From positions 434,001 through 498,000 of the forward strand of contig JAPFFF010000005.1 in assembly GCA_039105265.1 (NCBI GenBank): a stretch of 64,000 bases of DNA, in the 5' to 3' direction. Source of the DNA: Tritrichomonas musculus. Its lineage: Eukaryota > Parabasalia > Tritrichomonadida > Tritrichomonadidae. The notes under the pieces are model-generated. The model saw only the letters and a program-made list of their open reading frames with translations, was not told where the DNA came from and did not search any database. Below, in pieces: positions 58,183 to 64,000 of this stretch (positions are counted from its first letter, which is position 1; every line of letters begins with the position of its first letter). The position numbers were made by a program, and so were the translations under genes.

Positions 58183-61100
58183 ATGCCAGCCCGTGCACCA
58201 CGAAGAGCAGTACGCAGGGTAGCCACAAGAGCAAATCGCCCACCACGAGCACGAGCTAAAACTCCTCGTGGTGCAAATCGTCGAGTAACTAAACTTGACG
58301 TTAAAGTTGCTGAAGAAAAACCAGTTGAAATAGAAGAAAAGCCAAAACCCGAATCTTGGCTTGACAAATTACCGCCAGTTATCAAACCCGACGAAGAATT
58401 ACATCAACGCTTATTAAAAGAAAGGCTTGAGAAACACAACAAAAAAGTTCATCAATACTGCTCATTGGAAGCCAAGGGTATTCTTGAATTTGTTTTACGG
58501 GCAATTGATATAGCTAACGAAAAAGATTCCGAAGATCTTTCAGGGCGCAAAATGAGGCAACTTCACTCAGACTTTCGCGAAGGTTTTTTAACTCCAGAAT
58601 TAGAAACGACAGATGAATCAAACGAACCAGCTACATTATCAACCAAACTCGAGCCGAAATTTTCACTTGAAGTTCAAAATTATTTACGTTTTACATCCGA
58701 TTCAATGTGGAAAGATTTATCCACTTTTTTCAGTTGTCAATTAGACGAGGAAGTTGTCCATGATCCAGATCCCAAGCTTAACGACTTTCTTGAATATTTA
58801 CAGAAACGCATGAAACTTTTTCAGAAGCCATATCATCCCTTTGACAAGATAAAATTTCCCTTCACAATTTGCATTATCGGGCCGATAGGAACTGGTCGAA
58901 CGACCGTTTGTCAACTCCTTCAAAAAGTTTTTGATGCGAACATTGTTGAAGTTGTTCCCCAACCGCTAACCGACAATCTTATTCGTAAGAAAAAGAACGC
59001 GGCGGCGGTTGAACCAGTCCAAGAAACAGAGCCACCACCGGAGTATCCCTTGAAGGACTCGATGACGATCAAACTGACAGACGATAAGTCGACGATAAGC
59101 AGCATTGCACAGTACATTTGTGAGAACAATTCACGAGGGACAATTGTTGTTGGTTATCCGAACACTAAGTCACAATTGATCATGCTTGAGAAAGCGATAA
59201 ACCAGCATAACCAAATGATTCAAAATGGCCGTAGCGCTGTCTTCGAAGAAGGCGTCAAATCTTCATCTGTGTCACCAAGATCGCCTCCTTCTGGAACAAC
59301 AGGACAGTCATCGTCATCTTCTTCATCGAAATCAAAGACGCCTGTCTTGAACATTCATGGATTGATTTTCACACTTAATCCGAATAATTCACGTGAAAGA
59401 TTGATCGATCCTGAAACGGGAAACGTTTATCAGGAAGACTTTTTAATGCCTTCTTTTCTTGACTTTTACGACGTCCTTCCGACGGACTTTTTGAGTAAAC
59501 ATGATGAGATACTTGAGAGATTGGTGAGAGTGAATGTGCCTGAGATTCCAAATGTGACTTCGAAAGCTATTTCGTCAATGAATTCGTTCGAAAGCGGCTG
59601 CAGGAAAAATTACGTGACTTCTGTCATTCCTCATTGTGATGAGATTGATTTGATGCTGAATCAAATCGACTTGTTCATCGACGCTCTGTACAAGAAGAAT
59701 GAGAAAATTATCGTGGAAAGACCTCTTTTCCATCTCGCTCATCCGCACGAACTGGTGAAGCCTGGACTCTGCTACAACGCGATATTGTCGTGGCGAAAGT
59801 GCCTCGAACTTTTCGCGCCAACAATCGCTGACCAGAGCAACTTGGTGGGAATCATCGGCGACAGACTCAACCAAATGACTGACGCCGCTTTCGATAGGTT
59901 CGCTCTCTACACATTCACGGCTGACAAGAGAGCACATCTATGCAGCGAGTTCCAAAGTAAAGAGTCAACAATCCAGCCACAAGACACAAACAACATTCCA
60001 ATAAATTCAAATAATCCAGTTAATTCGCGTCTTTCTGCAAATTCAAATAATTCAATAAATTCAGTGAATTCGCATCTTCCTATAAATTCATATAATTCAG
60101 TTAATTCGCGTCTTTCTGCAAATTCAAATAATTCAATAAATCCAGTGAATTCGCATCTTCCTATAAATTCGACTAATTCATTTAATTCGCGTCTTTCTGC
60201 AGGTACGAATAATTCAACAAATTCCCATCTTTCTAATCATTTGAGAAATCCTTCGAATTCATTGAATTCGTCACCTTCCGAGCACACACGCTCATCAATT
60301 TCGCTGCCTCATTATTCTTCGATTTCTGCTGCCATGTATTCGTCGCGTCTTTCGTTTCCACACAAGCCTCTTGCAACGAACATTTCGCCACCACTGATGG
60401 CGACCGCGATGACATCTCGATCTCCTCCCGCGCAGATCACAGCGCAGGCCAACGCATCGGCGATCAAGTCAAACCTGATCACGAAGAATGTTGTCACATC
60501 GAAAACGTCGGCGATTCTGAACAACGAGCCACAACCGGCGCCGAAGAAGAGGCCGCAGACCGCGAACTCGCCTGCCTTGAAAGCACTGAAAGTTGGCAAG
60601 ACAGACAAGCCAAGCGCTGCTGCCTTAAAGAAGCGACCACAGACGCATCAGACGCACACGAAGCCTGCGTTTAACAGCCGTTATAAATCGCGCCTCAGCA
60701 ACACCGACTCCGACTCGAACGCCGAAGAACTGGAGCGCGAAATGATCGAGAAAGAAGAGAACAGAAATCGAGAATTCTCGAACTTTTTCAAAGTCATCTG
60801 GGATCTCTCTCTTCAATCACGCGACCAGAACCTCAAATACGTGGCAAACGTTGTCGAGAAGTCCGGCCTTTTGGAGCTCGTTGTTGAATTAAGAAAGACT
60901 CCGAAATTGATCTTTGTTGCCTTGATTCTTCGTCTCTATTACACGCGATGGTTCTACGACAACTTCTTTGAGCTCTACACAAAAGATGGCAATGGTGATG
61001 AAGAAGAAGAAGAAGAAGCTGTCAAGCGCTGCACTTTGTTGGATGACTTCAAAATCGATCAAATTTTCCCGCCAAAATTTGACGTTCAATCGCGGTCATT

Positions 61101-62019
61101 GAAGTACAACGACTGCATGACGCAGCAGTCGTTCTCGCCAAAGAGCATCTCTGGGATTGTCGAGGAGAAGAGCGCAGCTAGGAGGAGATCAATGGATGAT
61201 CTATCGTCGGTTGATACGGACATAAATGAAGATGAAAATGTCTCGTCAAACGATCAAAAACAACAGAATTTTATCGACGATTTTCTTAAGAAGAAAAACA
61301 ACGATGAAAATCAACTCAAAATTTCTAAAGAAGAAATTTATTTCAATCAAGATAAGACAACTTCGGATTTCAATATACCTCCCTTTCAATCAGCCCTATC
61401 GTTCGACGATACATTGAAATTTGTCGATAAGTTTTTTAGCCATTATTTGAAAAATCTCGAAGATGAAAAATTGACGTCAAACGTTAAGTCCTCTCTCCAC
61501 CTCTTCAAGACATTTTCAAAATCGGTTAAGATGAAAGAGGTGGTCTTAACCGAGGCCATTACAAATCTCAACCATCTGGTGTCGGACTACGCTTACACTA
61601 AATGTTCGCACGAGATGGAAAATTTCAGCGAAAAATTCAGAAAAATGAGGAAAAATGGCTTTATTGAAGGAAATTTGTTCGAATACGACTTCTCTGGCAT
61701 TAGAAAAGAAAACCGCCATTTGGCTGATTTTTCAATCAACTATGAAATGCCAATTGTCGTTCAGTCTATCGTATCATTCAAATCTGTAAAAAGAATCGGA
61801 GAAATTTTGGCAAACAGGAATCAGAAATTTTGCAATATTCGCTCTTTCTTACTGGTGCTGAAAAATGCGGTGGGGATTTCGCCTCAAGAGGCAGCAGCAA
61901 TTGAATTATGTGTAAAAGTTTTTGTTTGCGCAGAATGCTTCTCTATTAAGAAATTGCTTTTATGCTTCGTTCATTTCCCTGAAGAAAAAGAAATTATTTC
62001 GAAAATGTTCCCTGATTAA
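58183..62019 (+). CDS. SPEF2/CPC1-like flagellar protein with adenylate-kinase-like domain
   Basis: 1278 residues. It starts with an Arg/Ala/Pro-rich tail (RAPRRAVRRVATRANRPPRA). Near residue 230 an adenylate-kinase-like domain begins: PFTICIIGPIGTGRTTVCQL is a P-loop with Arg in place of the usual Lys. RGTIVVGYPNTKSQLIMLEK matches the DGYPRT strand and SRERLIDPETGNVYQEDF the lid. This degenerate kinase fold in a long protein is typical of SPEF2/CPC1 of the axonemal central pair, fitting a flagellate; it probably binds rather than converts nucleotides. A low-complexity Asn/Ser region (59997-60240) has a ~27-residue tandem unit. The C-terminal 500 residues are helical. DNA from ~59.4 to 61.2 kb is much GC-richer than its surroundings. 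The SPEF2 name is by pattern only; no CH domain is seen at the start. Confidence 0.6.
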   Translation: MPARAPRRAVRRVATRANRPPRARAKTPRGANRRVTKLDVKVAEEKPVEIEEKPKPESWLDKLPPVIKPDEELHQRLLKERLEKHNKKVHQYCSLEAKGILEFVLRAIDIANEKDSEDLSGRKMRQLHSDFREGFLTPELETTDESNEPATLSTKLEPKFSLEVQNYLRFTSDSMWKDLSTFFSCQLDEEVVHDPDPKLNDFLEYLQKRMKLFQKPYHPFDKIKFPFTICIIGPIGTGRTTVCQLLQKVFDANIVEVVPQPLTDNLIRKKKNAAAVEPVQETEPPPEYPLKDSMTIKLTDDKSTISSIAQYICENNSRGTIVVGYPNTKSQLIMLEKAINQHNQMIQNGRSAVFEEGVKSSSVSPRSPPSGTTGQSSSSSSSKSKTPVLNIHGLIFTLNPNNSRERLIDPETGNVYQEDFLMPSFLDFYDVLPTDFLSKHDEILERLVRVNVPEIPNVTSKAISSMNSFESGCRKNYVTSVIPHCDEIDLMLNQIDLFIDALYKKNEKIIVERPLFHLAHPHELVKPGLCYNAILSWRKCLELFAPTIADQSNLVGIIGDRLNQMTDAAFDRFALYTFTADKRAHLCSEFQSKESTIQPQDTNNIPINSNNPVNSRLSANSNNSINSVNSHLPINSYNSVNSRLSANSNNSINPVNSHLPINSTNSFNSRLSAGTNNSTNSHLSNHLRNPSNSLNSSPSEHTRSSISLPHYSSISAAMYSSRLSFPHKPLATNISPPLMATAMTSRSPPAQITAQANASAIKSNLITKNVVTSKTSAILNNEPQPAPKKRPQTANSPALKALKVGKTDKPSAAALKKRPQTHQTHTKPAFNSRYKSRLSNTDSDSNAEELEREMIEKEENRNREFSNFFKVIWDLSLQSRDQNLKYVANVVEKSGLLELVVELRKTPKLIFVALILRLYYTRWFYDNFFELYTKDGNGDEEEEEEAVKRCTLLDDFKIDQIFPPKFDVQSRSLKYNDCMTQQSFSPKSISGIVEEKSAARRRSMDDLSSVDTDINEDENVSSNDQKQQNFIDDFLKKKNNDENQLKISKEEIYFNQDKTTSDFNIPPFQSALSFDDTLKFVDKFFSHYLKNLEDEKLTSNVKSSLHLFKTFSKSVKMKEVVLTEAITNLNHLVSDYAYTKCSHEMENFSEKFRKMRKNGFIEGNLFEYDFSGIRKENRHLADFSINYEMPIVVQSIVSFKSVKRIGEILANRNQKFCNIRSFLLVLKNAVGISPQEAAAIELCVKVFVCAECFSIKKLLLCFVHFPEEKEIISKMFPD
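59997..60240. repeat. Coding Asn/Ser tandem repeat in the SPEF2-like gene
   Basis: About three imperfect ~81-bp units coding SNNSINSVNSHLPINS, then YNSVNSRLSA and variants. In frame, so length changes would not break the gene. Confidence 0.8.
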
Positions 62020-62500
62020 TTTATTTTTGTTACAATTAACATGAAAATGTTAAAATAACATACACATGACTTAAAACCGAAGAAAAAAAAAAAAATTATG
62101 AATAATGTTTGAATAAATTTATAAATTGATATTTGATTTTTTTTATGGAAATTTTCAAATGGATATTTTTTACAGTAGAGTCAAAAAATAAGAAAACGTA
62201 TTGATTAATTAAATGGCTACATTCAAAAAGTGATTTAAATTGTTTTTAATCGTCAAAATATTGAATAAAAATGTTCTTATTATTGAATTATTACTTGGTA
62301 GCATCCCATTTTTTTTTGACGATTTTGCATTATTTTACTATACTGTAGTATAGATAGGTTTTGAATAAAATTTCAACTTTTTGAATTGACAATGTTCATT
62401 TGCTTTGAAAAAATAATGAAAAAGTTAGCTGAATTATTGAATTTTTTTTTCCTTTTATTTTAATGGATTTTTTTGTCATTTTATTTGATTGGTGGCCCAA
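62020..62500. other. Intergenic AT-rich stretch, nothing recognised
   Basis: About 480 bases, AT-rich. A GTCATTTTATTTG stretch ~25 bases before the next ATG may hold an initiator. Nothing else noticed. Confidence 0.4.
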
Positions 62501-64000
62501 ATGGACTTAAATGATTTTTCGATTTTTAATAAAACTTTCTTAAAATCAATTTATTCGAAATTTGGCTTCTTTAAAAGGCGCTATTCAATAACTACATTAT
62601 TTTATATTTTAAATAAGGGAAACCATCAAAAGAAGCTTCCATTTTTATCAGTTGACAGTTTTTATGAGAGTGATACGATTTCAGATAAATTTATTATTAA
62701 TAATTCGTGGAAATATAGTCAATTAAAATCAACATTGCAAATATTAAAAGAAAAACAGAATGAAAATTCAAATTTAACTGATATCATTACTTTTAGTATC
62801 GTCCCTTCATTATTTTTATTTTTTATTGATGAACAAACATTTGACTCCTTTATTGATTTTATTAATGAATTATCACCAGAAAACGATCAAGCCGGATTTA
62901 ATTTACAAGCATTATTATCACGATCATTATTTGTATCTCCTTTGTTTACAAGATTTACTCACCAAGTATTTTATCATTTATTGCAAACTTTCCCTTACAA
63001 TGAAATAACAACCTTTCAAGAGAGAGATAGCTATTTCATCGAAAAAGCTAAAAAATCAATTTTGGACCAAATAAAATCAAACTTAAATATTTTCCCTTCG
63101 TACATCTCAATATTTTTCCAAAAGTTCAACAACAAAGCCAGAATCAAAGAATTATTCAGATTATCATTCATTGAGCCATTTATCCAAAATCCAGCTCTAT
63201 TTATTGCTGTAGATCCATGGATTTTTGATATAAAACCTAAAAACGATATGATATCTCATTTTTTAAAAATCATTTTAACTGATATTGCTGATGAAATACT
63301 AGAAATGATCAATAGCAATGGCAATTTTTTTGATTCATTTGCATTTCATCAAGAACCATCAATATGTCGTCAAATCGTCACCTTTGGTTCCGTTTTTAAC
63401 AACATTGATCTAACAACTTTTCAATACATAGAATCCCCAGGAAAACCTTCCGATATCTATGACTTCATTAACGATAAAAGTCTTGATTCATATACGCTAT
63501 ATTATGGTCAATTTACAGAAGACCATTTACTCGTTGATGAAGGTGAAATTGACAAAATAAAAGGGACATTAAATGCTCATTTTTCACCATTCCAATATTA
63601 CTTTTTCAAAATAGATGATGAATTTTACCTTTTAAATTCACTTTTGACAAAGGAAGTAAAAGCTATCAAACAATCTGATACAGAAGAAGGACAAAATGAA
63701 GGTGAAAATGAAGAAATTAAGATTCCTGTAAAGGGACACTTGCTTGCCCAGAAGCCATACATCTACCTAGCAGAGCTGAAAGAGTATTCATCTCTATGCA
63801 GTAAGGGTAGCAAAGCATTCGTTGGCAGCCAAAACTGCAATTTAATTTTTGCTCATCGTTATCTTCAGAATTTTACCTTTAACAACTATTTAACAGAACG
63901 TAAAGATCTTTCTTGTTATGACATGATTATTTCTGATTTCCTTACGAACGACTTTGGAAATATTCTTCAAATGATGAAAAGCGGAGAAGGTTTTTCAAAA
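62501..64000 (+). CDS. Large hypothetical protein, cut by the window edge
   Basis: An open frame of 500 codons starts at ATG 62501 (MDLNDFSIFNKTFLKSIY) and runs without a stop to the last base, so the gene continues beyond the window. The sequence is a soluble helical protein: SIVPSLFLFFIDEQTFDSF, RFTHQVFYHLLQTFP, FIQNPALFIAVDPWIFDIKP. An acidic patch (DTEEGQNEGENEEIK) lies near residue 395. No signal peptide. No domain is recognised; the repeated-helix style would suit a GAP- or VPS-type trafficking protein, but this is a guess. Confidence 0.75.
   Translation, partial: MDLNDFSIFNKTFLKSIYSKFGFFKRRYSITTLFYILNKGNHQKKLPFLSVDSFYESDTISDKFIINNSWKYSQLKSTLQILKEKQNENSNLTDIITFSIVPSLFLFFIDEQTFDSFIDFINELSPENDQAGFNLQALLSRSLFVSPLFTRFTHQVFYHLLQTFPYNEITTFQERDSYFIEKAKKSILDQIKSNLNIFPSYISIFFQKFNNKARIKELFRLSFIEPFIQNPALFIAVDPWIFDIKPKNDMISHFLKIILTDIADEILEMINSNGNFFDSFAFHQEPSICRQIVTFGSVFNNIDLTTFQYIESPGKPSDIYDFINDKSLDSYTLYYGQFTEDHLLVDEGEIDKIKGTLNAHFSPFQYYFFKIDDEFYLLNSLLTKEVKAIKQSDTEEGQNEGENEEIKIPVKGHLLAQKPYIYLAELKEYSSLCSKGSKAFVGSQNCNLIFAHRYLQNFTFNNYLTERKDLSCYDMIISDFLTNDFGNILQMMKSGEGFSK

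Overview
The window looks like nuclear DNA of an anaerobic flagellate of the parabasalid (trichomonad) type, probably closer to Tritrichomonas than to Trichomonas vaginalis. This is inferred from the very AT-rich and nearly intron-free genes, a Polinton/Maverick DNA element, trichomonad-style protein families (BTB with F5/8C-like tail, LRR-PP2C, ankyrin, NT-C2, MATE, LTA-synthase-like sulfatase), a tRNA-Tyr with a tiny intron, and initiator-like TCAYTT motifs close to ATG codons. No species can be fixed from the sequence alone.

Layout. 1-12150 is the right-hand 12 kb of a Polinton: the end of a protein-primed PolB and an HNH protein on the + strand, then eleven tightly packed - strand genes including the double-jelly-roll major capsid, packaging ATPase, integrase and a probable minor capsid, closed by a GC-rich hairpin-bearing end. 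It abuts the reading frame of a Mutator-like (MULE) transposase that has no upstream ATG (12157-14007). 14696-16616 is a host membrane sulfatase/LTA-synthase-like gene split by a 330-bp TTAA-flanked MITE. 16.6-20.6 kb is gene-poor AT-rich DNA holding a foldback element and a tiny hAT-type MITE. 20.6-28.0 kb holds five host genes on the + strand: a ubiquitin-like protein, a chromodomain protein, a PH protein, a C2 protein and an unknown basic protein. 29888-34868 is a 5-kb ORF-less element with almost identical 165-bp terminal inverted repeats and a 10-bp target duplication, ending 33 bp before the ATG of an LRR-PP2C phosphatase gene (34902-37199).

37.3-40.1 kb is a palindromic locus: two tRNA-Tyr genes in opposite orientation, with a non-LTR retrotransposon remnant (RT thumb plus restriction-like endonuclease) between them. 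The 3' end of the remnant joins the last bases of the tRNA-Tyr gene and its T tract, which suggests a tRNA-Tyr-targeting LINE. A MATE transporter fragment, a coiled-coil gene and a strange ankyrin gene follow. In the ankyrin gene each repeat is separated from the next by hundreds of bases of AT-rich spacer made of degenerate short repeats. 47.2-52.8 kb has several small MITEs, a BTB-F5/8C gene and a complete Kolobok-type transposon (TTAA targets, about 3.26 kb) carrying a 136-bp tandem array. 52.9-64 kb is host: an NT-C2/KEKE/DIL-like protein, a LKB1/CaMKK-like kinase, a flagellar SPEF2/CPC1-like protein with an adenylate-kinase-like fold, and a gene that runs off the right edge.

The main story is a host region colonised by at least six kinds of mobile DNA (Polinton, MULE, Kolobok/TTAA, hAT, mariner-like, LINE). 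Several insertions sit within about 50 bp of start codons or inside genes, and several are young by repeat identity. All calls are by eye; no database search was run.
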